Assembly (NCBI RefSeq): GCF_900277125.1
Contig: NZ_OPYN01000069.1
Coordinates: forward strand, 1-32,558
Origin: Pseudomonas inefficax
Lineage (GTDB): Bacteria; Pseudomonadota; Gammaproteobacteria; Pseudomonadales; Pseudomonadaceae
DNA: 32,558 bases
Direction of reading: 5' to 3'
The notes under the pieces were generated by a model. The model saw only the letters and a program-made list of their open reading frames with translations, had not been told where the DNA came from and did not search any database. Positions 1-6,509 of the stretch are shown here, one piece after another. The position numbers and the translations under genes were made by a program. Position 1 is the stretch's first letter; each line of letters starts with the position of its first letter.

Positions 1-440
1 TGCTTGACCGTTACCGGGGTCGACACCGCATCGCGCATGGGTTTCACACAGTCGGCAACCGGGGCAGTGTGGGCCATCAGGCAGGCGCCGATCAGGTTGT
101 TCTGCACCCGGTCACTCGGGCAGCCGACGTTGAGGTTGACCTCGTCGTAACCAGCCTCCTCGGCCAGGCGGGCACAGGCGGCCAGGTCGGCCGGCACGCT
201 GCCGCCCAGTTGCAGGGCCAGCGGGTGCTCGGAGGCGTCGTGGCGCAGGAAACGCTGGGCGTCGTTGTGCAGCAGGGCACCGGTGGTGACCATTTCGGTG
301 TACAGCAGGGTGTTTTTGGAAAGCAGGCGCAGGAAGAACCGGCAGTGGCGGTCTGTCCAATCCATCATCGGTGCAACGCTGAAGCGACGTGACGGCTCAG
401 GGCGCGTGGTTTGTGGCTTTGAGGCTGATTCTAGGGGCAT
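1..440 (-). CDS. dusA: tRNA-dihydrouridine synthase A, 5' part (truncated by window edge)
   Basis: DusA is an FMN enzyme that reduces uridines in the tRNA D-loop. Reading the minus strand from the ATG at 438-440 gives a short variable leader, then [18 protein letters not shown] and [13 protein letters not shown]. These are typical of the N-terminal half of the TIM barrel. [14 protein letters not shown] follows and contains the catalytic cysteine of the Dus family. About 146 residues are present and the C-terminal half lies left of position 1. The divergent integrase starts 104 bp away, so the 5' end of dusA is the inferred integration target. If so, the first codons and the promoter here were supplied by the prophage. 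Identification is firm; the start is the first ATG in frame that gives a sensible leader. Confidence 0.93.
   Translation of the reverse strand, partial: MPLESASKPQTTRPEPSRRFSVAPMMDWTDRHCRFFLRLLSKNTLLYTEMVTTGALLHNDAQRFLRHDASEHPLALQLGGSVPADLAACARLAEEAGYDEVNLNVGCPSDRVQNNLIGACLMAHTAPVADCVKPMRDAVSTPVTVK
330..440. other. probable prophage attachment site (attL) within dusA 5' end
   Basis: A tyrosine integrase sits immediately beside, and divergent from, the start of dusA. A known class of integrases uses the 5' end of dusA as attB and restores the reading frame after insertion. The conserved codons for [11 protein letters not shown] lie at about 336-371, which makes this stretch the most likely core. 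The exact crossover cannot be fixed because the other prophage end is outside the window. Confidence 0.5.
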
Positions 441-498
441 TCTGGTCTACGCATTCTTGTGCCGTTTTCTGGGGTTTTTGGGCGTTTTTGGTGTGACA

Positions 499-538
499 GT
501 GGTACGATGTACCACCGCCAATCACGCTTGTACCACCG
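499..538. repeat. GTACCAC repeats between dusA and int
   Basis: GTGGTAC (499-505) and GTACCAC (509-515) form a perfect inverted repeat with a 3-base centre. GTACCACCG recurs at 530-538, exactly 21 bp (two helical turns) after the copy at 509-517. The last copy lies just before the int start codon. The layout suits an operator or integrase/excisionase arm-type sites; which one is inference. Confidence 0.6.
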
Positions 539-544
539 AAAATC

Positions 545-1666
545 ATGGCAACGATCAGAGCAAGGAAAAAGGCCGATGGGACGGTCAGCTACACCGTCCA
601 GATCCGCCTCAAGAAAAAGGGTGTCATAGTTTACCAAGAAGCCCAGACATTCGCCCGCAAGCAGGCTGCGCAAGCCTGGGCGAAGCGACGAGAGACCGAA
701 TTGGCGGTGCCTGGTGCGATCGAGCGGGCCAGCCGCAAGGGGCACACGGTCAAGGAGATGATCGAGCGCTACCTGATCGAGGCGGAGAAAGCCCGGCCTC
801 TCGGTGAAACCAAGCGGCTTACTCTCAATGCCATCAAGAAGAGCTACTTGGGGGAGAAGGTCGATTCGGACATCAGCCAGCAGGTCCTTGTGGATTATGC
901 GCTTTGGCGCATGGGGCCAGAAGGTGGCTCCGTAAAGCCTCAGACTGCCGGCAATGATTTGGCTCACCTGGGTTCGGTTCTTTCCTTGGCCAGGGCGGCT
1001 TGGGGGTATGAGATCAATCCCTTGGCTATGTCCGACGCTCGTCTCGTCCTGAAGAAGTTCGGTTACAACATGCGGAGTCGCGAGAGAGATCGCAGGCCTA
1101 CATTGGATGAACTCGATAAAGTGATGGAGCACCTCTTCGAGACGCTGCAGCGCCGGCCGACAGCTATCCATATGCCCAAGGTGGTGGCGTTCGCGATTTT
1201 TTCGACGAGACGAATGGATGAAATCACGCGCATCCTTTGGGATGATCTGGATGAGCACCGGAAAGCGGTAAAAGTGCGGGATATGAAAAACCCCGGGCAG
1301 AAGCTGGGTAATGATGTCTGGTGTCATTTACCCGATGAGGCATGGCAGATTGTGCAGAGCATGCCGCGGGAGTGCCCGGAGATATTCCCGTACAACACTG
1401 ACTCGGTCGGCACTGCTTGGGCCAAAGCGTGCAAGATGAAGGGTATTGAGGACTTGCACTTTCACGACCTGCGTCACGAAGGGGTTAGCCGACTGTTCGA
1501 GATGGATTGGGATATACCCAGAGTTGCGAGCGTATCCGGCCATCGCGATTGGAACTCAATGCGACGCTATACACATTTGCGCGGTCGAGGAGACGGGTAC
1601 AAGGGGTGGAAGTGGTTGAATCAAATTATCCAGGCGCCGGTGAAGCTCGGCGCCCGGGTAGGTTAG
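545..1666 (+). CDS. int: site-specific tyrosine recombinase (prophage integrase)
   Basis: This 373-residue protein has the usual length and layout of phage integrases: an N-terminal arm-binding region, a SAM-like core-binding domain (about residues 65-160) and a C-terminal catalytic domain. The catalytic set is visible as R223 (STRRMDEI), a candidate beta-hairpin lysine near 248, H307 and R310 (FHDLRHEG), H333 (SGHRDW) and nucleophile Y342 (MRRYTHL). It should carry out integration and excision at the 5' end of dusA. The start is the first ATG and the Shine-Dalgarno match is poor. GTACCAC repeats lie directly upstream and may control expression. Its TAG stop directly abuts the TAA stop of the convergent early-left operon. 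Confidence 0.95.
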   Translation: MATIRARKKADGTVSYTVQIRLKKKGVIVYQEAQTFARKQAAQAWAKRRETELAVPGAIERASRKGHTVKEMIERYLIEAEKARPLGETKRLTLNAIKKSYLGEKVDSDISQQVLVDYALWRMGPEGGSVKPQTAGNDLAHLGSVLSLARAAWGYEINPLAMSDARLVLKKFGYNMRSRERDRRPTLDELDKVMEHLFETLQRRPTAIHMPKVVAFAIFSTRRMDEITRILWDDLDEHRKAVKVRDMKNPGQKLGNDVWCHLPDEAWQIVQSMPRECPEIFPYNTDSVGTAWAKACKMKGIEDLHFHDLRHEGVSRLFEMDWDIPRVASVSGHRDWNSMRRYTHLRGRGDGYKGWKWLNQIIQAPVKLGARVG

Positions 1667-1942
1667 TTAGCCCGCTCGTAGAGGTTTGTTCAGCTGCGCG
1701 CATTCAAGGCGCGCAGCTTCCCTTTGTCGGTCCAGGTACAGGGCCAGATCAGCGATATGCACGCCTCTGGCACTTTTCTGGCTAGCTTCGAGCCTGGTTA
1801 TTGGAAGCTGAATCTGTCCGGCCAGCACCTTTCGTTGAAACATATCAGGCGTCAGGTGCGTGAAATAGTCGGTGCATACCTGCTCTATTGAGATGATGGC
1901 TTTGCCGTTGTATTGCGCCATTAAAACGAAAGCGGTGTTCAT
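1667..1942 (-). CDS. PrtN-like (pyocin activator family) small regulator
   Basis: This 91-residue protein opens MNTAFVLMAQYNGKAIIS. It continues with DYFTHLTP..FQRKVLAGQIQLPITRLE, then QKSARGVHIADLALYLDRQRE. This matches the PrtN pyocin-activator family: a small HTH-like body in which a conserved 'KSxRGVHxxDLAxYLD' segment ends the domain. PrtN activates pyocin genes in P. aeruginosa; prophage homologues are common and their targets are usually unknown. The start at 1942 is preceded by GGGAGG and overlaps the upstream stop as ATGA, so a longer reading from 1996 is unlikely. It is the promoter-distal gene of the early-left operon. A second PrtN-like gene lies at 5458-5703. Confidence 0.82.
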   Translation of the reverse strand: MNTAFVLMAQYNGKAIISIEQVCTDYFTHLTPDMFQRKVLAGQIQLPITRLEASQKSARGVHIADLALYLDRQREAARLECAQLNKPLRAG

Positions 1943-2133
1943 GCACGCCTCCCCACTGCTCGTTTTGCGGCCACATTGGCCATGTAGGCTGCCCATTTAT
2001 CGCTCTCGCGCAGTTGGCGGATCCGACTGCATTTCGAGTGTCGCCTGGTCGACCTGCCTTTGCCGCAGACATCGCAGATGGCAGGAAGATCGAGGCTGTG
2101 CGAAGCCATGGGTGGACGGATACGCTCAGTCAT
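1939..2133 (-). CDS. CCHC zinc-finger microprotein A
   Basis: This 64-residue basic protein has one putative zinc site, C-x2-C-x8-H-x2-C, in AICDVCGKGRSTRRHSKCS. A basic, helix-prone tail follows (RIRQLRESDKWAAYM). It is clearly related to the protein at 2647-2832, which shares the ICD-x-CGK-x-R spacing, the H-x2-CS pair and the following RQ. I chose the ATG at 2133, which overlaps the upstream gene by 8 bp and has GAGG just before it. A start at 2109 is possible. Its 3' end overlaps the PrtN-like start as ATGA. Function is unknown; nucleic-acid or protein binding is a guess from the finger and the charge. Confidence 0.75.
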   Translation of the reverse strand: MTERIRPPMASHSLDLPAICDVCGKGRSTRRHSKCSRIRQLRESDKWAAYMANVAAKRAVGRRA

Positions 2134-2650
2134 GGCGTGCCTCGCGCTTTGCACTGGCGGATAGCGCGGCTTTTATACGTTCGCGCAAGGGCTTCGAGTA
2201 GCCACCTTTGAGCATGGCGGTGAAGCAATCGCGCAGCAGTCCATCCCGCTCGTCCAACTGGTTGCGGAGATCGATTGCGTTCTGTGCATTGGCGTCATGG
2301 TCAGCCTTAGCCGTCGCCGTGTCTGCGCGCAGCTGCTCGCGGGGGATATTGTTGTCGGGCGTATCGCCCTCCGCTTTGCCGAGGCTGCGGCAATGCGCTG
2401 CATCTGTGCAGTGCACATCGAAGATCAGGGGACTGATCTCGGGCTTGTAGCCCTCGGCATTTATCGGGCGTTGGCGCCGACATCCGCTTTTCTCTGCGTC
2501 CACCGCGCCGGCTTTGTAGCCAGCCAGGAACACCAGGTAATCGCTATGCGTGCGCTCGTCGGCGAACCCGGAGCTGTCTTTCTTCAGTTCGCGCTCGTCC
2601 AGGCCGAGGGGGTTGAGGCTGATGAACAGGTCTCGTGGATCAGTGTTCAT
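2126..2650 (-). CDS. hypothetical protein with C-terminal coiled coil
   Basis: This 174-residue protein begins MNTDPRDLFISLNPLGLDERELKK. It has a middle segment, SDYLVFLAGYKAGAVDAEKSG, of a kind often seen in small phage proteins. The acidic, alanine-rich C-terminal helix (about residues 105-170: EQLRADTATAKADHDANAQN and onward) is predicted by eye to form a coiled coil. There are no enzymatic motifs. The start at 2650 overlaps the previous gene as ATGA, and earlier in-frame starts would run through that gene. It sits between the two zinc-finger microproteins. I do not recognise a family. Confidence 0.75.
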   Translation of the reverse strand: MNTDPRDLFISLNPLGLDERELKKDSSGFADERTHSDYLVFLAGYKAGAVDAEKSGCRRQRPINAEGYKPEISPLIFDVHCTDAAHCRSLGKAEGDTPDNNIPREQLRADTATAKADHDANAQNAIDLRNQLDERDGLLRDCFTAMLKGGYSKPLRERIKAALSASAKREARHD

Positions 2651-2832
2651 GATTTGCGACCTCGCATGATGATGAAGCCAGCTGCCTGGCGGGCCTTGGA
2701 GCACTGGTCGTGATTGCCCTTCACGCGAGCCTTGCCGCAAATGTCGCAAATGAACGACATGGCGGGGCGTTGCATGGGCTGCATGCCCTTCGGCGTCCGG
2801 GTAGTCGGGGTGTAGGTCTGTGTGGTGGTCAC
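2647..2832 (-). CDS. CCHC zinc-finger microprotein B
   Basis: This 61-residue protein is paralogous to the one at 1939-2133. A threonine-rich leader (MTTTQTYTPTTRTPKG) precedes SFICDICGKARVKGNHDQCS, which has the same C-x2-C-x8-H-x2-C spacing, then KARQAAGFIIMRGRKS. ATGA overlaps on both sides (2832/2829 and 2650/2647) put it firmly in the operon by translational coupling. Function is unknown. Two diverged copies in one operon suggest duplication or recruitment from a related phage. Confidence 0.75.
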   Translation of the reverse strand: MTTTQTYTPTTRTPKGMQPMQRPAMSFICDICGKARVKGNHDQCSKARQAAGFIIMRGRKS

Positions 2833-3029
2833 AACGAATACCTCTCATGGGCGCGGCGTGCGTTCGGGCTTAGGGCCAGGCGCTCGTAGTTCTGGCTGTT
2901 GTCGACAGTCCTTAGGGGGCCTGCTGGGCAGCGGGCAGTGCTGCTGCGATACAGCTCGATCAGGGCAGCAACCAGCACCACAAAGAGCACAAGGCTGATC
3001 AGCTGCCAGATGCGTGTTGGGTTAGGCAT
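2829..3029 (-). CDS. small single-pass membrane protein
   Basis: This 66-residue protein has a short N-terminus (MPNPTRIWQ), then one strong hydrophobic helix (LISLVLFVVLVAALIELY, about residues 10-27), then a polar tail of about 38 residues. The tail reads SSTARCPAGPLRTVDNSQ and ends in RAHERYSL. The start at 3029 overlaps the upstream gene by 8 bp. Rz1-like lipoproteins were considered, but no lipobox is seen and the location is early rather than lysis. Inner-membrane location is inferred from the helix alone and function is unknown. Confidence 0.7.
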   Translation of the reverse strand: MPNPTRIWQLISLVLFVVLVAALIELYRSSTARCPAGPLRTVDNSQNYERLALSPNARRAHERYSL

Positions 3030-3210
3030 GGATGCAGGCCTCGAGAACGTGTTTGCGCGCGAGTTCGAATAGCTCGTCTGCTGACACTGGCTCCAAGAGC
3101 TGCTCGCCGTTCTGCACGGCTTCAAACCGAGAGCGGTACAGCCCGGCCTGGCCGAGCCACGCGGCTGCGTTGAGTTTCGCATCGGGTGCGGGATGGTCGT
3201 GCTGGCTCAT
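3022..3210 (-). CDS. small hypothetical protein
   Basis: This 62-residue soluble protein begins MSQHDHPAPDAKLNAAAWLG, and its C-terminal half is helical (VSADELFELARKHVLEACIHA). No motif is recognised. It follows the methyltransferase with an ATGA overlap (3210/3207), so it is translationally coupled to it. A role connected with the methyltransferase is possible but rests only on this adjacency. Confidence 0.7.
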   Translation of the reverse strand: MSQHDHPAPDAKLNAAAWLGQAGLYRSRFEAVQNGEQLLEPVSADELFELARKHVLEACIHA

Positions 3211-4880
3211 GCTGCCTCCCGCTGGTACAGATCGATCAGATCCTTGGCATTGGCGGCGATCAGATCCTCGGCCTCGTCAGGGCAAACACTGTTGCCAATA
3301 AGTCGGATCTGGTCGGTGTTATTGATGGCGCGCCACTCCAGCTGGCCCGTGTGAGGATTCTCAAAAAGTCCGCGATCGAGGATGTAGTCAGGGCTGAACC
3401 CTTGCGCCAGCTTCAGCTCTGGTGCCTTGAGCATGCGCAGGGTGAAATCCACCAGGGCGTACTCGCCGAGCAGCACCACATCCACTGGCTCGGGGAAGTG
3501 TTCAGGCAGGTACTTGTGCAGGAAGTGGGCGCACTTCCGGGCTCGTTCCATCAGTTCCGGCGGCAGAATGGCGGCTGGCACCTGCACGATGGTGACCAGC
3601 GCCATGCGCTCTCTCGTTGGCAGCGTGTGCATAGGCTCTTCCACGCCTTGCCACTGTCCACCCGTGCCGTAGTACTTCACCAGGTAGGCGGTGGCCAGAC
3701 GCTGATTGGTGCCTCGTCCGAGAATGGTGCTCAGTGGTGCCTTTGCGGCCCGCCCGTCACCGTTGTAGAACCCGCCGTTGGCTTGCTCGAAGTGTGATGC
3801 GGCAAGAGCATAGTGCCTGCTGCCTGTGGGCAGGTGCGTGAGGTGTGCTGCTGCCAGGGCGAAGTGGCCGCCCTTCACCTGGGCAACTTGGGTGCGCAAC
3901 GGCTCTGCAATGCTGAAGGTTCGCTGGTTGCTCGCGTTGGCGAACTCGGTGAGGCTGGCGGCAGCCAGCTGCTGATCGTTCAACGGGATGACAAACGGTT
4001 GCTCGGCCAGCACTGTGTGCCGCCAGAATCCCTTCGCGACCCGGCGGCAGGTGTTGTCTACCAGCGGGCGCTTGCGGTCCAGGATGCTTTTGCCCAGGTC
4101 GGAAAAGTCGATGCACTCCGCCGCCGTTCGCCATGGCAACTGGTCGGCCTGAGGGTTCTCGTGTCTCTTGGGTTTGGTCCACACAATGGGACGGCCATCG
4201 GTGCGACCGATCAGGAACAGGCGCTTGCGGATGGTCGGTGACCCAGCGTTGGACGCACGGCGTTCTTTCCATTGCACTTTGCAGCCTAGGCCGCGCACCA
4301 GAGCTTCCATGGGAACCCACTGGCCGATGCAATCCATGATTTCCGCCATGTCGGGATGATCGGCAGGCAGGCCGGTGGTAAGACAGGATACGAACGCCTT
4401 GAAGGTGCGGCCCATCTCGGTCTTGAGCGGTTTACCAGCATCGTCCAGCGGACCCCATGCCTGGAACTCCTCGACGTTCTCCATGAGGAACAGGCGCGGG
4501 CGTGTCGCAAACACCCAGCGGACAACGACCCATGGCAGGGAGCGAACGCTTTTGCTGCGTGGCGCGCTACCTTTGGCCTTGGAGAAGTGCCGGCAGTCCG
4601 GTGAAGCCCACAGGATGCCAACTGGCTGGCCGCCGGTGGCCTTCAGTGGATCAACTTCGTAAATGTCGCTGATGTAATGTCGGGTCTTGCGGTGATTAGC
4701 TCGGTGAACAGCGATAGCAATAGGGTTGTGGTTTATGGCCACATCAGGGTCGCGATAGGCGCGTGCGCCGCCGCTGCTGGCTCCGCCCGCGCCTGCGAAC
4801 AGATCCACGTACAGCTCCCGCTGGAAGGGAAGGGCCTGCTGCTGCGCGCCTGCAACGTTGATTTGCTGAGCGGTCGTCAT
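3207..4880 (-). CDS. phage DNA (cytosine-5-)-methyltransferase
   Basis: This 557-residue protein is of the C5-cytosine methyltransferase (Dcm) family. Motif I is YVDLFAGAGGASSG (SAM binding). Motif IV is WASPDCRHFSKAKG, with the catalytic Cys in a variant Ser-Pro-Asp-Cys context instead of the usual Pro-Cys. Motif VI is LMENVEEF. Motif VIII is SPTIRKRLFLIGRTDG. Motif X is LIGNSVCPDEAEDLI near the C-terminus. The target-recognition region (about residues 280-430) is large and not assignable. No restriction endonuclease is adjacent, so it looks like an orphan methylase that protects phage DNA or modulates expression. It overlaps both neighbours as ATGA. Family assignment is secure; target site and activity are not. 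Confidence 0.93.
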   Translation of the reverse strand: MTTAQQINVAGAQQQALPFQRELYVDLFAGAGGASSGGARAYRDPDVAINHNPIAIAVHRANHRKTRHYISDIYEVDPLKATGGQPVGILWASPDCRHFSKAKGSAPRSKSVRSLPWVVVRWVFATRPRLFLMENVEEFQAWGPLDDAGKPLKTEMGRTFKAFVSCLTTGLPADHPDMAEIMDCIGQWVPMEALVRGLGCKVQWKERRASNAGSPTIRKRLFLIGRTDGRPIVWTKPKRHENPQADQLPWRTAAECIDFSDLGKSILDRKRPLVDNTCRRVAKGFWRHTVLAEQPFVIPLNDQQLAAASLTEFANASNQRTFSIAEPLRTQVAQVKGGHFALAAAHLTHLPTGSRHYALAASHFEQANGGFYNGDGRAAKAPLSTILGRGTNQRLATAYLVKYYGTGGQWQGVEEPMHTLPTRERMALVTIVQVPAAILPPELMERARKCAHFLHKYLPEHFPEPVDVVLLGEYALVDFTLRMLKAPELKLAQGFSPDYILDRGLFENPHTGQLEWRAINNTDQIRLIGNSVCPDEAEDLIAANAKDLIDLYQREAA

Positions 4881-5374
4881 GCTGCCACCTCAGCGCTTGC
4901 GGCACTGGCAGGGGTTTCGCGCAGTTGGGTGTGAATGCGTTTAGCCAGACCGTCCAGTCCAACGGCTTGTAGTTTGGCGCGTGATGCCTGCTGAGTTGCC
5001 TTCATTGCGGTTAACGTCCGCTCGGTGAGGCTCAGGGTTTCCAAGGCGCTGATGAGCAGCTCGTAATCCGCCCTGGTCACTGCCAGTCCGGTATACGACA
5101 TGATCCTGGCTTCGAGCTCGCGGACGTTGCCTTTGAGATGTGCTACAGCCATGTGGTGCTTGCGCTGGCTCGCCTCGGCTTGAACCCGGGCTTCGTCCAG
5201 GTCCACTTGCAGGCTTTGTATCTGCAATTTCAGATCGGCTTGCAGACGCTGTTTCCCGATCTCCAAGCCCCTGTTGAAGGCACGATGCCGAGCTTTCGCG
5301 AACAGGAAAGGCAGGATGGCCAGGGTGACTAGGAAGATGATGCCCAGGGCAAGAACTTGTTGATGCGGTTGCAT
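4877..5374 (-). CDS. membrane-anchored coiled-coil protein
   Basis: This 165-residue protein starts MQPHQQVLALGIIFLVTLAI. The hydrophobic stretch (about residues 7-25) would be an uncleaved N-terminal anchor. A long charged helix follows (about residues 30-95), rich in Q, E, K and R, with heptad-like spacing (GLEIGKQRLQADLKLQIQSL and onward). The C-terminal part contains SALETLSLTERTLTAMKATQ. GGAG lies 8 bases before the ATG at 5374, which supports this start over an upstream one. An 83-bp gap separates it from the previous gene, the only non-overlapping junction in the operon. Function is unknown. Confidence 0.75.
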   Translation of the reverse strand: MQPHQQVLALGIIFLVTLAILPFLFAKARHRAFNRGLEIGKQRLQADLKLQIQSLQVDLDEARVQAEASQRKHHMAVAHLKGNVRELEARIMSYTGLAVTRADYELLISALETLSLTERTLTAMKATQQASRAKLQAVGLDGLAKRIHTQLRETPASAASAEVAA

Positions 5375-5457
5375 GTGCTGTGCTCCAAATGTAGCCCTCC
5401 GCCGTTGGTGTGAGAGTCGGCGGGGGCCATGAGCCCCTGATGGCCGGGGCCGCCTGG

Positions 5458-5703
5458 TCAAGCAGATTGGGTAGAGCGTTCGGCCTGCCGGTCGAGATAA
5501 GCGGCAAGGTTGTGCAGGTAGATCACGTGCTGGGCTTTCTTTGAGCTGTCGATCTTGCTCAGCTGAAGATCAATCCGCCCTTTGTTGATCAGCTCTTTGA
5601 ACCGCCTGTCTGACCCGATGTGGGGGAAATATCGCTCTCTGACAGCAGTGAGCGTTGGGCAGGGGGTGGTCCACTCGCTGCGGAGCTGTTCCAGCGTACT
5701 CAT
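5458..5703 (-). CDS. second PrtN-like small regulator
   Basis: This 81-residue protein has the PrtN-family pattern: RERYFPHIGSDRRFKELINK then IDLQLSKIDSSKKAQHVIYL then HNLAAYLDRQAE. It resembles the protein at 1667-1942 in the order 'Y-F ... F-x2-L/V-x-G-x-I ... SxK ... V-x-L/I-x-DLAxYLD'. It is shorter at the N-terminus and has HNLAAYLD in place of the DLA form. It overlaps the upstream gene as ATGA (5703/5700). The family includes pyocin and prophage activators; the target in this phage is unknown. Confidence 0.75.
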   Translation of the reverse strand: MSTLEQLRSEWTTPCPTLTAVRERYFPHIGSDRRFKELINKGRIDLQLSKIDSSKKAQHVIYLHNLAAYLDRQAERSTQSA

Positions 5704-6209
5704 GCGAATTTCCCGATACCGTCAGGGCTGAGCCGGAGCTTCGCGCGGACTGCTGCTGCGAGTTGCTCTTTAGTGGCTCCCGTCACTGCAGCGCAGACAT
5801 CTCCCTGGTCGTCAGTCACCACGGCGCCAAGGGGAAGCTGTCGGTTTACGGTGGCGATTACGTAGGCTGTCTGACCCGTCTGCAGGACCTCTTCAACGCT
5901 GACTTGCGCCTCCATGAGAGCAAGCGCTTCTTCCGTTTGGGCTGCGGAGTCAGCCCGGCCATTCGCGATGTCCTGCACAAAATCTCTTAAGGACTGGCAC
6001 TTGGTGGAGAGGGCGCGCGGAAGTTTCAGGCTGCTGCAAAGCGGCCCAAGGGTCACCTTGATGCTGTGATGCGTACTGTCATTTTCGATCTCGATCTGTG
6101 CATCGACTGTGGCTTCAGGGCGCTGCAATTTGCAGGTCGCAGTGCCGCCGTTATCCAAGGTGCGTTGCAGCAGCATGATCTGGCGAAGGGAGATCCGGAA
6201 TTCGCTCAT
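5700..6209 (-). CDS. hypothetical early protein
   Basis: This 169-residue protein begins MSEFRISLRQIMLLQRTLDN. The first 75 residues look beta-rich (NGGTATCKLQRPEATVDAQI). A helical middle section (FVQDIANGRADSAAQTEEAL) and a C-terminal alpha/beta segment (TGQTAYVIATVNRQLPLGAV) follow. No family is recognised. It is coupled to both neighbours by ATGA overlaps (6209/6206 and 5703/5700). Confidence 0.7.
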   Translation of the reverse strand: MSEFRISLRQIMLLQRTLDNGGTATCKLQRPEATVDAQIEIENDSTHHSIKVTLGPLCSSLKLPRALSTKCQSLRDFVQDIANGRADSAAQTEEALALMEAQVSVEEVLQTGQTAYVIATVNRQLPLGAVVTDDQGDVCAAVTGATKEQLAAAVRAKLRLSPDGIGKFA

Positions 6210-6370
6210 GCAGCACCCCCATTGGCAGGTACAGCATGGGCTTTACCTTCGAGCGTGACGACCAGCTGCAAGCCGGTGCTGCGCTGGAATGCCTGTATTT
6301 TTGCCACGCTGCTGCAGGCGGTTGGATGGATCAGAATTGCTACCGACCCGTTGTGCTGTGCTGATTTCAT
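6206..6370 (-). CDS. small hypothetical protein, first gene of early-left operon
   Basis: This 54-residue protein begins MKSAQHNGSVAILIHPTACS and contains VAKIQAFQRSTGLQLVVTLE. I chose the ATG at 6370 because the longer reading would start inside the promoter/operator region. An AAGGA lies about 13 bases upstream, rather far, so initiation may be weak. It is the first gene behind the operator-covered promoter at 6409-6437. No known family is recognised. Confidence 0.6.
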   Translation of the reverse strand: MKSAQHNGSVAILIHPTACSSVAKIQAFQRSTGLQLVVTLEGKAHAVPANGGAA

Positions 6371-6408
6371 TCTTCGTGTCCTTGATGTGAGAGAGGGGCA
6401 CGAAGCTG

Positions 6409-6437
6409 AAATTAGCAAAAGCTAAATAATTGTTCAA
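6409..6437 (-). promoter_or_regulatory. predicted early-left promoter (PL-like)
   Basis: On the minus strand, TTGAAC (6432-6437) and TAATTT (6409-6414) are separated by 17 bp, a good sigma-70 arrangement. Both boxes lie within or touch the two palindromic operators at 6412-6425 and 6437-6450. Repressor binding would therefore occlude the promoter. It would drive the eleven-gene leftward operon. Confidence 0.65.
6412..6425. promoter_or_regulatory. left operator 1
   Basis: TTAGCAAAAGCTAA is a 14-bp palindrome (TTAGC-N4-GCTAA) covering the -10 end and spacer of the predicted leftward promoter. Its half-sites match those of the operators upstream of cro. Confidence 0.75.
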
Positions 6438-6450
6438 TAGCAGATGCTAA
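6437..6450. promoter_or_regulatory. left operator 2
   Basis: ATAGCAGATGCTAA has a single change from the TTAGC-N4-GCTAA pattern. Its centre is 25 bp from left operator 1, and it abuts the -35 box of the leftward promoter. Confidence 0.7.
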
Positions 6451-6509
6451 ATTGCATGAGCGTGGTTGCGCCCCGGCGGATGGCCGGTATGACACAACCC
6501 AAGAAGGCG

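Noticed and set aside
431..1327. 298-codon minus-strand frame opposite int
   Set aside because: The plus strand has a full tyrosine recombinase with all catalytic residues; the antisense product has no motif.
2829..3029. Rz1-like spanin
   Set aside because: No lipobox cysteine context, wrong operon (early, minus strand); just a small single-helix membrane protein.
5421..5450. Hairpin (GGCCAT/ATGGCC) in the 83-bp gap of the early-left operon
   Set aside because: Short stem with no U-tract on the leftward transcript; not convincing as a terminator or riboswitch.
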